Positions 11,357 through 22,639 of a DNA stretch of 64,000 nt are shown piece by piece. The number at the start of each line of letters is the position of its first letter. Position 1 is the stretch's first letter. The stretch spans positions 558,001-622,000 of the forward strand of contig NC_081340.1 in assembly GCF_022539665.2 (NCBI RefSeq), read 5' to 3'. Source of the DNA: Daphnia carinata. Lineage: Eukaryota; Arthropoda; Branchiopoda; Diplostraca; Daphniidae. Under the pieces are notes generated by a model, which made no database searches, was not told the DNA's origin, and saw only the letters and a list, made by a program, of their open reading frames with translations. A program made the translations under genes and the position numbers.

Positions 11357-14220
11357 ACCACGATTAATTCGCCACTATTCGGAGGAATTTTAAAAACTAA
11401 TCACGGCTTCAGAAATATAATCTGGGACATAATCTGGGATTGCCTGGGGATTATTGAAAAATGCGAAAGCACCGAATGAAAAGTGTCCAACACCACCATG
11501 GAGTAAAAAGACAAATGACATTAGAAGAATGTGACAATTAGTTATCGAGATGTCAAGAAGAACTACGAAAACTGATAAGCAGCAACGATCCATTAGTGCA
11601 ATCACAAACTACGATTGCCAACTGTAGCAAAGCAACGGAAAGAGGACACGCTTTTGAATATACATCTGACTTCACCATCAGACCGTTCAACACAAACATC
11701 TGTATCAAAGCCAACACGACAATGCTAGTCCTCCAGGAATGCACTAACACCAGCTCAATATGGAGCACATTCGAGCACACAGGACAGCTCATGGCAACAG
11801 ATAGAACTGGGTTACATTCACCTGCATCAGACAGGATGTGTCTAACACAGAGAGTAGGACGAGTTAGCCTGGGGCATTATCATGGCTCCAGGCTCATGGC
11901 TCAAAAACAACACTTTAGTTTCGAATATCGCAATCTACACCAGCCAAAAACGCTTTCAGCGGCAGCCATCATAGCACTACACAATCAACATGTCATTGGA
12001 CGGGAAAACACTCCCATCTCTTCCGCCACTAAAGAAAAGAGAAATCAACAACCAATCAGAAAAGAATGAAACATTGACCCCGCCCCTTTCCACGCCTACA
12101 ACCAAAAAGTCCACAACAACGACAAGCGCTACAACAACTACGAAGCCCACAATAAAAACAACATTGGGAACAACGACAAGAACAACGGTAAAAACTACGA
12201 CTACAGTTAAGCCAGTGAAAAAACACAGCAGCCTACAAACCGACAATAACACATAAAGTTACAACTAAACCCAGTATGACAACAACCCCAACAAAACCCC
12301 CCACAACTACAAAACAGATTATCACGTCAACAATCACTAAACCCACTACTACTACTAGATCTACGACTACTGCTAAAGTAATTTCAACTTCAACAACATC
12401 TACAACTACTAAGCCTACGTCAACGACAACAACGCCCACTACGACAAGATCCACAACAACAGCGACAACGACGAAGCGCCAATCAATCTCAACTACGCAA
12501 AGTACGACGACAGTGAAAGAAAGTTCGACGATCCAACGATCGCCAACAAAAGACAGCCAGAATGACCCCATTAGCTACAACAGAAACAACGTCTACAATA
12601 GAAGAAAATCAAACTCAGGCCATCGAGAAAAACAATATTCAAAGTTTACCGTCAGCAGAGGCCCTGTAAATGGAGCAGAAATCTGAAGATTCATTAATTA
12701 AAGAAAATTTCGAGAGCGGTCTACCCAAAAACATCAAAGAATTCAACGACAAGATTAAATACGAAATAAATAAAATGCACGACCAATATAAAATGAGCAT
12801 TGAAACACGAGAACAAACTCAGGACAAGAAATTCGGGACGTTTATTGTCAACTATCGGCAATCAAAAGAACACAAGCTGTTATCTTAGCTCAAACCAACG
12901 GAAATTTAGCTGCAGCAGCGGTAGGTTTACCAATCTGCACGACTACAAGGCTGCGGTAAAGCAATGACACTTCAACAATGCGAAGCAAAGTGAATTTTTA
13001 TATCAGCAAAACTAAATGTGGATTTCAATCGTTTCTTACTTACGAAGGAAAGAACTGTACGATCGGAACAGATGGATGGTCAATTCATCCATACTCCGAA
13101 TGTTTTTGGACAACACCTTTAGTAAATTTAAATGGAAATCCACACACCTGGGAACACAACTCTACAAAAGTAGATTGTTTGCGCCAGAAATGTTGCATTC
13201 ACATACCTAATTTAGATCTCATTACAGAATTTGAAGAATTTCATCTTAATGATTTTGACTTCTCACTAAAAAGTCATCCAGCACACGAAACAATGGAGAT
13301 GGAACAACTGAATATCCTGAATGACCTAGTAGGCAGAATGCAAGAAGGAAATTCCAATTCTGTTGGAGATATTGTGATGTCAGAACAACATGATAATCAA
13401 ATAGGTCATATGTTTTCAAGGTTCGACAAATTTAAAATTATAAATTTATCAATGATTGGATTCATGCTATTTCTCGTAGGCTTACGGATATTCATCGTTT
13501 GCTACCCTTCTCGAAAATCAAAGAACCTATCCGCAGAGGCAGAAAGCTTACGAGACGATACGACTACAGCGTAGAAGAAGAACATGAACTCACCTCAATG
13601 ATACCGACATATGAACCAACATATCATACAGACATGGTTATCGAACAACCCTACATAAGACCGTCCGCTCCTACGCCACTAACAGCAGAAAAACATGGTC
13701 AAATACGTCCTCCACGACGAAGCACACCAAATCTACCCATCTATCGAAGAAACTGAACTATCCAAACGATGTACAGGAAAACACACTACATGCACTTACG
13801 TTGTCGGGTATGGCATGGTCTGGAAAGATCTATGTCGTTGCATACCAGAAACAGACAATACTAAATCCACCAAGAAATAAAGCCCCAAAATCACACTCAC
13901 ACTAATAAAAAAAAATAATTTTTTTACTTACGCCAGCTTAAAGCTAAACACAGAGTGCATAAATACCACCTATTAATTAGTAACCAATAACTAATTAATT
14001 AGTTAATTGTACGCCAAGAATTTTAGCGTAAGAGTTTAGATTTTTTGCCACTTTTATTTAGTTTTTCTATTGAATGTTCTGCTCGATGCCTTTAGTCCTT
14101 TTCGCAGTACTGAGGCACTACTCTTACAACAATAATGAACAAAAGGGGTAGGAAGGTATGGGGAAAGCACGAGACAAAAACAATAGAAGTTCGACAAGCG
14201 CAGGATGTCCGGGAATGTCA

Positions 14221-17200
14221 TTAGTGGCTGATAGAGGCGTCGGGAACATTGCCGGCCCTGTTTTCATCGCTGATGGAAACACCTGAAGTAGAGTCCGTCT
14301 CCAAGAGGCAGAGCTTATGGACTGGCCGAATGTAGAGACTCGTGGAAGTTTTCATATTAGATGGATCACGGCGGCAGTTTTGGACGGGCAAAACACGAAT
14401 GACTTTTACTTCGGCGGACCGGAAGACTCCATCACGGCCAGGGATGACTCGGACTATGCGGCCAATAGGCAACAACCCGCGCCGTAGGTTAGGCATGGTA
14501 ACGAGCACGACATCGTCAATTGCCAAGTTTCGACGACCGCGAAGCCATTTTCTCTTTTCGATTAGATTGGGAACGTATTCCCTCATCCAACGGTTCCAGA
14601 AATGCGTGACGATTGCTTGGGCTTGGTTCCATCGTTTTTTACTCAGCGGCTCGGAATCTGTGACGGTGTCATAATGGATGGCCGGATTGGCTCTACCATG
14701 TAAGAAGTGATTTGGGGTGAGCGCTTCCAGGTCATTGGGATCGACACTTACGTAGGTAAGTGGGCGAGCATTGAGCAAGTCTTCGACCCCTGTCATCACG
14801 GTGGTTAGGACTTATTCCGTGACGGTTCGCTCATGTAGAATTGCGCGGAGAGCGGTTTTGGCTGACTTGAGACTTTCCCAAGTCCCTCCGAAATGTGGAC
14901 CGGCAGGGTGGCTAAAACGCCACTCAACGTCACGAGCAGCCATTTTATTGATGAGCACCTCGGGTTCCCAGCGGGATAATAGGGTTCGAAGTTCTTGCTC
15001 GCCGGCAACGAGATTAGTGCCGTTGTCGCTGTAGCATACTTTGGGTAGTCCCCGATGATCGACAAATCTGGCAAAGGACATCAGGAAAGAATCGAAATCT
15101 AATGAGGATGCTATTTCAATGTGGACTGCTCTGCAGTCAAGACAGGTGAAAAGGACACCGTATCGCTTCATGGATCTTCGCAAAAGAATAGTCGTCATGG
15201 GTCCGAAGAAATCGACTCCAGTGTAGGTAAACGGAGGAAGATGCGACTTCAGCCGTCTAACTGGAAGTGGAGCCATCAAAGGGGGTTCAGGCTTGCCTTT
15301 GCGCACTTGCAGGGAAAACGTCGGTTGATGAGTCGATGAGTTGAGTCTCGAGTTTTGAGGACATGATATTGCGATCGAAGAGCATGAATGGTGCGCTCAG
15401 TAGAAGCGTGTCCAAGGCTGCAGTGCAACTCAAGAATGATCATCTTGGCGAGTTGGCTGCTGTTGGACAAGATAGGGGGATGTTTGCTTTCTTCGGGTAA
15501 GGAGTCGTGTTGTAGCGTTCCACCAACTCGGAGCAGGCCTCTCACGTCGATGAATGGAGTGAGCTTAACAAGCATGGAGGTGACGGGTACTGGCTTATGG
15601 CTACGGAGATGAGAGAGCTCGATGGAAAAATGATGTTATTGATCAACTATTTGGATCAGGATCCAAGCATCTCGCAATTCCTGTGCGGTGAGGTAACGGC
15701 TGCCAACTCGAGGAAGGTGATTAGACGTGTTAACCTAGTTTGTTGCGAATCGGGCTAACCAAGCAACAATTCGTTTGAGACGGGTTGGGTTTGATGTGGT
15801 TTTGAATGAGATTATAGAGGGGATGGTCTTTTAGGGTTTGGAGAGAGCCAACCCATTTGTTTGAGGACACTTCTGGGTCATCAGACGGGGGCCTCGATAT
15901 CGTGAATTCGTGAATTGGAAAGGCTATGATGTTTCAGGGAGTGAAAGAAAATCCGGACCTCTGAACAACCGGTGCTAAGTGGTGAAATGAGACGACGATA
16001 CTCCGCGGGAGCAGTCTTCGGCTGGGTTGAGCTCTCCCGGAACGTGTCTCCACTGATCTGACGAGCTGGTTTCGAGGATCTCGGAAACACGGTGAGCCAC
16101 AAAGGCATGATATTTTCGAGTGGTGGAGTGAATCCAATGCAAGACCGTTTGGGAGTCGCGCCAGTACACGATCTTTGAAGCGATGCTTCCGAGTTCCTTT
16201 ACGACTGAGGAACACGGACGAGCACCGAGTAGAGCACCTTGCAGTTCAAGGCGTGGGATGGAAAGCTGTCGCAATGATGCGACTCTGCATTTGGCTAAGC
16301 CAAGATGAAAGGGGAAAACGTCTGCCCCATAATCTGCTCTGATGTAAATACAGGCTCCGAAGACTGATTCGCAGGCGTCGGTGAAGATATGGAGCTGCAA
16401 CTGATTTGGTTTATCTTTGCCGCGGAAGCATCTTGGAATCCTGAGGTTGGAGACGGCCTGTAACTCACGGGCCCAGAAGGACCATGCTGTCAGCAGGGCG
16501 GATGGCAGAGGGTCATCCCAGTCGACTCCCACTCGCCAAATGTCCTGTATGAGGATTTTTGCTGTGAGGACAATGGGGGTGAGAAATCCTAAGGGGTCGT
16601 AAACCGTAGATATATCCTGAAGCAGTTGTCGTTTTGTAGATGCGTTGATGCGTACGGTCGATTTGAAGCGGAAGCAATCTTCCTCGCAATTCCATAGTAG
16701 TCCTAACGTACGCTCAGTAGGCCGGTGACTCGTGTTCGGGTCCAGAGATCTTGATCAATCTGCTGGGTGGACTGAGTCAAGAAAGGAACGGGACGATGAC
16801 AGCCACTGCACCATGTTGAAGCCTCCGCACTTTAGGAGAACCGTTACATCGCGACGCCTTGTGATGGCTTCCTCTTCGGTTTCGGTGCAGTCTAAGTAAT
16901 TGTCTACATAAATATTGTTGACTATCATATCGACAACGGTAGGAAACTTCGGTCGAAAATCTTCTGCGGTTTTCCTAAGAGCAAAAATGCAACTTATTGG
17001 AGAAGACACGGCGCCAAAGACGTGTACACTTATCTGATAGGTTTTCGTAGGTCTACTGCTGCCTATGGGTTTCCATAGCAATCGAAGGAGCGACTGTTGT
17101 TGTGGAGGTACCAGCACTTGGTGGTACATCTTCTCGATGTCCGCGGAAATAGGGACGGGAAGCCTACGGAAACGCAACAGCACTCCTATAATCGGTGTCA

Positions 17201-18308
17201 ACAAATCGGGACCTTTAAACATATGCTCGTTAAGGGACGCCCCTTTGTGGCGGGCAGATGGGTTGAACACAACTCCCACCTTTCCGGGTTTGTTGGGTGT
17301 GATGACTCCGTGATGAGGGAGATACCAAATTGGGTTTTTGGTCTCCATTGTGTCGGATAATTTTGCGTGACCCAACGAAATGTATTATTCTATGACGCGA
17401 GAATAACTGCTGGCGTACTGAGGATCCCTCTGAAAATCTTTCTTCTAACGCCTGAAAGCGACGAGCAGCTACTTCTGTGTTATTCGGAAGTTGGAGGTCC
17501 TGATGACGTAACATGAGACCCACTTCATACCTTTCTCCGGTGTGGCGAACGGTATTTTCTAAAATACGCACTGCCTACATCTCGTCGGGAGCTAGTATCG
17601 TTTGACTGAGAGATCTTACGCCGAAGGATTCGGTGAGCCAGAAGTTCGCCACAGCTTCTTGTAGCTCTCTGTCGTTTTTGCTATGTTGAATGTGCATGAT
17701 TTTGGTATCACTCCCGTGCTCTGGTGATGATAGCATTGACGTGGCTACTGGCCCGGTAAGGCACCAGCTAAAATGAGTTTTCAGTCCGTCCGGAGGTATT
17801 CTCGTGTCCAGCACATCGTGAACGCGCAAGACATCTCGGCCCAGCAGCACTGTTACTTTGCTGGAATCGATGTGGGGCAAATCGAGTTCTTGAAGATGTT
17901 CCCACCTATATTTGATTTTTGGCCAGTTGATCGTCATCTTCGTAACTTTCATTTGAGGAAAAGAGTAAGCGGCCTTGACGATGAAAGACCGAGATCCATC
18001 TCTTGGGCGGATGTGAAACTGGATTCGTTTTACTTGGATTGCGGGGTCCTCACCATGGAAATACCCAATCTAGTCATCTCCGTTAGTCCGTCTAGTTGTA
18101 ATTGAGTTGTCATTTTGTTTAGGATCAACGTAGCTTCGCTTCCTTGGTCTAACAGGGCAAATGTATTGATGCTCTTGTGCTGAGATTTGACGGTAACTGG
18201 AACTACTTGTAGGAGTGTGTGAGCACCCTCCACGCAATGGGTTAAGACGTTTGCCGAGAGACCTTTGCTGGGTTTTGTTCCTTCTGCTTCGCCAGACCGT
18301 TGAAACAT
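14221..18308 (-). pseudogene. pol: BEL/Pao pol (protease, RT, RNase H, integrase)
   Basis: Read from high to low coordinates. Protease: ALLDQGSEATLI near 18160, at the place of the D-S-G motif. RT at 17375-16755, with the active-site box reading YVDN near 16910 instead of YVDD, a single-base change expected to abolish polymerisation. RNase H: HIFTDACESVFGACIYIR at about 16395-16340. Integrase zinc finger at about 15480-15390 (LHCSLGHASTERT). Integrase core: YTGVDFFGP at about 15220, SDNGTNLV at about 15025, and GTWE at about 14880. DUF5641-like tail: NHFLHGRANP at about 14710 and VVLVTMPNLRRGLLPIGRI at about 14500. Frameshifts and stops separate the blocks, so it is not functional. Confidence 0.87.
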
Positions 18309-19346
18309 CCGTGAAGCTCCGTGAAGAGATGAATGATGACGAGCATTGCACCCGAATCTTTCACACTTCTTTTTGCTTCATGCAGTCTTTTGCGAGATGG
18401 CCTCTGCATAAACACTTGAGACAATAGCCCAATTCTTTTATGGCGTGCGCTCGTTCCTGAATCGATTTCGCGCTGAAGGTTTCACATTGTGCAAGGCGAT
18501 GGTTCTCCTTGCACAGAAGGCAAGTGAGTTTTTTGTTTGTCCCGGTTGTTTATTTGTCTGCCGATTTGGGGTCGGTTTTTTCGTCCGAGTGAACAGGGGG
18601 TCGCCCCAACGTGTTTATCGTTGGGGAGTAGTTTGGTTTGCTTGATTCCGGCCGGCCCGTTTTCAGACCGGTCTTTCCTGTGTTCGGATATGTTAACAGA
18701 TGATTCGGATTAAACAGTGTTTGGCCATCATTTCGCTCTTGACCAGAGTGTTGATCCATGAGGAGAAATCTTGCAGTGTCAGGTATGTTGGGTAGTTTTT
18801 CACAATCTTCCTCCCGTCCGTAAGTGCTCTCTAATTCGTGCAATGCCTGATGGTACAACGCTAGGCTACTTAAGGAATCTCCTAATCCTTCACGAGTCTC
18901 CTGAACTAGGCATTGTTTTAAAATTGCCATTTTTTGTGTTGTTGACATGTTTGGATCTGAGTGAACCAAATCTCGAATATTTGCAAAGTTTGGCCACTTC
19001 TTAGGGTCCCATGAAACGGCCTTAGATCCAATTTTAGAAGGCGAAACACCGCTCTCGAAGAGGTGTAATATTGTGGTTGATCATTTCCTCGACTAGTGGT
19101 GGGCGATTCGACTGCCCAGTTCCTAGCTTTGCCTGGGGGATGTTCCGGTTCAGAAATTGGTGTTGTGCCTGCATTGCACCTGATTTTGTCTGACGAGGGC
19201 TGACGCGGGTCGAGGTTTTCGTGTTCAACGGTGATACTAGTAATTTGCGTTTTTGATTTAACATCGAGCGTGAGGAAATCCTCTCGTTGCGTTGTCGAGA
19301 ACAAACTTTGAGAGACATTGTCTGGACGACCTTCCACAGCAACCAA
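18240..19346 (-). pseudogene. gag: BEL/Pao gag remnant (DUF1759-like + zinc knuckle)
   Basis: FHGTLRSGQTLQIFEIWF near 19005-18960 and MSTTQKMAILKQCL near 18950-18905 match the DUF1759-type capsid region of Pao gag. A CLKCLCRGHLAKDC zinc knuckle lies at about 18425-18380. The reading frame changes several times between them. It would package element RNA; it is broken here. Confidence 0.75.
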
Positions 19347-19544
19347 AAATTAAATAATTAATTAGCACCCATCCAGTAACTAACGCACTTACCATCAATT
19401 TGGAACTTCAGCAATTAATTTGATTATTCATCAATTCCATCAATTCGAAAAAAAGAAAACCGGGCAACATAAAAAACTTTGTATTCAAGACTAACACGAC
19501 TAATTACAAAACTAAACAACAGAAACAAAACCAGAAAACAAACA

Positions 19545-19815
19545 AAAACACACAACGGTAGTTTCCTTACCAAGACTAGAAGAAAAGAAATAAAAACTAG
19601 AATACCGCCGCGAGGAAAAACGAACAAGCCGTGACCAATAGAAACGAAATGACGTAGCGGAAGAAAAAAGCAAGAATAAACCCAAAAGCAAGAAGACAAA
19701 ATACCAGCAACTCTTATAAATTTTTATGCAACTCTTATTCTTAACAAATATGTAATCATAATAGGTGGTGGAACAATTTATATTATTCAACAGTAGCAGC
19801 AACTGAGGGATGGAA
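19545..19815 (+). mobile_element. Displaced 3' fragment of copy A
   Basis: Aligns with copy B 42345-42590, the last part of the ankyrin gene and the region before the polypurine tract (shared words include ACCAAGACT, TACCGCCGCGAG, ATGCAACTCTT). It shows that copy A once carried the ankyrin-gene region too. The polypurine tract and 3' LTR are not present here. Confidence 0.7.
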
Positions 19816-20217
19816 GATGTTATGGAAAGATGAACATTGTCCCCCTATGGAGACGCCCTCAAAGTTCGAGAATCGATTCCGTAAATCGATTTCGACACAA
19901 ACGATAGAAATTCCGGAACAAATGGAGCAAGAAACAAGTGAAGTGGAAATGTGGAATTAGAATCGCGGGAATCAGAAAACGTGGATGCGGAAAAAAGGCA
20001 TCCACAAAGCGTGGATGTAAAAAATGTGGAATCCGAAACAGTGGAAATTGAAAACATGGTGTCGGACAGCGTGGAGTTAGAAACAACGAGGCTGGGAATT
20101 GACAATCACCCCAATCTCATACCAATTGCCGAAACTGATTCCGTTGTTTCCAATTATCATTGTGAGACGCAGCAGATAACTCATACAGATGTAATTCTGT
20201 CGATAGCGTTTCATTAA
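19816..20217 (+). other. Acidic repetitive ORF remnant, unassigned
   Basis: An open frame at 19951-20217 encodes repeats of the form S/N-V-D/E-x-E (for example ESENVDAEKR, VESETVEIENMVSDSVELE), reflecting short GTGGAA/GTGGAT nucleotide repeats. There is no recognisable domain and no good start codon. It could be a low-complexity piece of a retroelement Gag or chance openness of a short repeat. Confidence 0.25.
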
Positions 20218-20322
20218 AATTTCCAAGGTATAACAGCGAGAAGCCACATCATCCCGACAACTCGTTGTAGTCACAACTCTGACAAGACTTTTTACCTAAA
20301 CTTAAAAGTATCGCTAAACAAC

Positions 20323-20700
20323 GATGGAAAATCAACCAAGCGTAAGCTACGGATAGGCCGCAGTCGAAGGGACTAACGACGAGGCGCAGGCTAGCGAAAT
20401 GGTGACAACAATGGAGCCCACTGCCGATTTCAACTGGGAACAAACGCCAGAAAAAAACGGCCGAGGTGGTCAGCCAGACACCTCAATCCCCAGATCAGAC
20501 TAGCCAAGACTCATGGGATCTGGCCCGTCGCAACTACGAGGGACGTCTCGACGAAAAAACAAACTACAAGACTTAACGCCGAGCTATTTTCCGAAGACTG
20601 GGGCAGCGCCTTGAAAAAGATTCTGGATCTAGATCCAGCAAAACGCCATCCGCCTCTCTACAACTGGTCGTCGGAGCTGTGGGGCTCATAAACGGCTTGG
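20323..20700 (+). pseudogene. Degenerate ORF of unknown family
   Basis: Starts at ATG 20323 and passes through stops at about 20353 and 20500 with frame changes. Pieces look protein-like: MEPTADFNWEQTPEKNG (about 20410-20460), SWDLARRNYEGRLDEKTN (about 20510-20565) and ELFSEDWGSALKKILDLDP (about 20580-20640). I do not recognise the family. Placement beside retroelements suggests a decayed Gag or accessory gene, but nothing proves it. Confidence 0.3.
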
Positions 20701-21649
20701 TATGACCAGCTGTAAGGCGGAAGAAAAGAAGAAAAAGAAAACGGAAGAAAACATTTTTTTTTCTCCTTAATAATAATAGTTAATATGCTTGTTCCATAGT
20801 ACAGAACACGCTTGTGCTTTTCTCTTCTTATGTTAACAATTCATCGAATAAACATAGTAGGAAAAATATGAGACAACAATTTTTTTTCGGTTTCGACAAA
20901 GCAAACAACCAAGCAAATGAGAAATGGCAGTGTTACAAACACCCATTCGATTGAATACAATCGCATGTCGGAAAACAAATGCCGAACGTAGTATATACAC
21001 CATGGCCATTTTCTTGTTTTCTCTTTTCGATACTTAAAGTATCTTCTCCTCTTTCCAGTGATTTTAATTATTATGATATATAGAGTTTCCTTCTCCCCGA
21101 AAACACAGTTATATTCCAGTGCCCTATATTTTTCTTCCTTTTTGCCGTAGCAAACTAGGAAAAGCCGACGGGAAAGTAATTGACCTTTCAAAAGCCGTAG
21201 AATATTTTTCGGTTTCGTTTTTGTTACTTCTTTTCTTCCTATGTATAATTCTATTATTTTATGAAACCCACATGATAAAGTTATAAAGTTTTGTCATAAA
21301 GTTATATACTTTTGTCAGTTACATTGTTCTCTTTTATTCTTGAATGTTTTGTCTTCTATATTCTTCCGTATATAGAAATGTCTCTACTTCCATTTCAGCT
21401 GCTATTCTGCCTTCGTTCGCTAGCGTATCGGATTGTTTCCGCTATCTACTCGTGTTATCACGATAAGACTTGGTTACAGATGTCTCCCTTTCTCTCTTGA
21501 GTTTCCCTACTGTATCTTCATTTCTTAATATGTTCTTGCTTCTTGTAGTATGCTTAATTTAGAATATTACATCCATCATTGTGGAAAATACGCCTCCGAG
21601 CTCGCTATTATTTTCTATTGTCTTAATACAGCAAAATCAGTCTTACCAC
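20701..21649. other. No gene recognised
   Basis: AT-rich sequence with short ORFs of aromatic/basic composition on both strands (20841-21191 minus, 21312-21500 plus). None shows a domain or plausible codon pattern. No terminal repeats were found. Confidence 0.5.
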
Positions 21650-21987
21650 ACGGGAAGATGCTTTACAAATTTGAAAATAGTGTGATACAGTGAGTTTTAT
21701 GAAGTAGATCTACGCAGTATCAAATATACATGTATTCAATGTGGACATAGTGCGATACAATGGGATTCATGAACTAGATTCAAACTGCATCACATATACG
21801 TGTATTCAATGTAAATATAGTGTGATACAATGAGTTTTGCGAAGTAGATTCAAACAGCATCAAATATACGTGTATCCATCGTGAATATAGTGTGATACGA
21901 TGACTTTGTGAAGTAAATCTACACAGGATCAAATATACGTGTTTTCAATATGAATATAGTGTGATAAAACGAATTTCATGAACTAGA
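21650..21987. repeat. 70-bp satellite, left part
   Basis: The word AGTGTGATAC (with variants) recurs with phase marks at 21680, 21750, 21820, 21890 and 21959, giving a monomer of 70 bp (once 69). About 4.5 monomers are present. The array resumes at 26617 after the Helitron. Confidence 0.9.
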
Positions 21988-21991
21988 CTAG

Positions 21992-22018
21992 TATATGGCG
22001 GCCCGTCCCAGGGCGGTA
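21992..22018 (-). terminator. Helitron 3' hairpin and CTAG end
   Basis: The minus strand reads GCCCTGGGACGGGC, a short GC stem-loop (GCCC/GGGC), then CGCCATATA and CTAG. This is the rolling-circle termination signal expected at a Helitron 3' end. The two Helitrons at 32401-34990 carry a closely similar hairpin. Confidence 0.85.
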
Positions 22019-22639
22019 ATAGGTAAGGTCAAGTTTAAGTGTCTACTTTATTCTACTCTATGTTTCAGCGATATGTGTTTGCCCTATTTTATTTACGCGA
22101 CCAATTTTTCTCGTGCAACTACGACGGTGGTTGGACGATTTTCACCACGTCTGGTGAAAATGGAAAAAATGCAAATCTTTGCTAAAAGTATTTGGAACCT
22201 TTCAGTTGATCGAACCATTTTTCCCGCAGTAGAATGTCAGAAAGATTTCCATTCACACTGATGTTGGAAGAAGGGGGAAACTGGAAGAAAGGTCAAACCG
22301 TTTAGCAGGTGGTCGAACTTTTTTGGAGCTTAAAAGAACGAAATTACTTATTCACGTATTCAGTCATATGCCGTGTGCACCTACCGTTTGTTTCTTCAAA
22401 CAAAATAAACAGACAATTCACGGTTGAGTGCACTTGGGAACTGCCCCAAGGCAATGCCCGTGCTTCTTATTTGGTCCGTAGACCGAGGCGAAATTTAGTT
22501 CCTCTTTGTGGTGGTTGTCTATATCAATGGGTCGTCGACTTTTCGCTTTTTTGTTACTTTACTACTGAAGGAGAACTTCCTTGTAAACAACGTTTTTCAT
22601 GAATATTTTGGTTTCGTCTTGTGGCGTAGAATGCGGAAT

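Larger units (their letters stand above)
9386..13880 (+). pseudogene. env-like glycoprotein gene of copy A (decayed)
   Basis: Homologous along its length to the copy B env (35339-40327), but the start codon and signal peptide are deleted. Recognisable parts: the N-terminal Cys-containing segment at 9386-9780, a KRKRS basic cleavage-like site near 10423-10437, a Thr-rich mucin-like stretch at about 12080-12540 (ACN codon runs), the conserved GTDGWSIHPYSECFW block at 13050-13110, a membrane span near 13440-13505, and a cytoplasmic tail with conserved cysteines ending at 13880. It is interrupted by solo LTRs at 10128-10330 and 11045-11356 and has numerous stops. It cannot make a full protein. 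Confidence 0.75.
1024..13990 (+). mobile_element. Env-carrying Ty3/Gypsy element, copy A (decayed, multiply interrupted)
   Basis: The order LTR, gag, protease, RT, RNase H, integrase, env on the plus strand is shared throughout with copy B (27556-42808). Copy A has many stops and frameshifts. Relative to copy B it lacks most of the integrase core, the pol C-terminus and the env start (joined near 9318 and 9385). It hosts TIR elements at 4127-6220 and 6994-7950 and solo LTRs at 10128-10330 and 11045-11356. Its 3' portion is displaced by the BEL/Pao element; a fragment matching the copy B region upstream of the 3' LTR reappears at 19545-19815. No 3' LTR is seen. Confidence 0.85.
14100..19420 (-). 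mobile_element. BEL/Pao LTR retrotransposon, decayed
   Basis: Minus-strand domain order: gag with a DUF1759-like region, CCHC knuckle, DUF1758-like protease, Pao-type RT, RNase H, zinc-finger/integrase, DUF5641-like C-terminus. This order is diagnostic of BEL/Pao. LTRs could not be delimited by eye: the flanks at 13900-14100 and 19350-19540 share only short AT-rich words. It sits between the env tail of copy A and the displaced copy A fragment at 19545, so it inserted into or replaced that part of copy A. Confidence 0.88.

Noticed and set aside
12233-12571. Val-rich ORF on the minus strand
   Set aside because: Antisense of the Thr-codon-rich env domain; the same applies to 37407-37814.
20841-21191. 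116-aa ORF (minus) with hydrophobic segments
   Set aside because: AT-rich composition, no domain, no start context or neighbour support.
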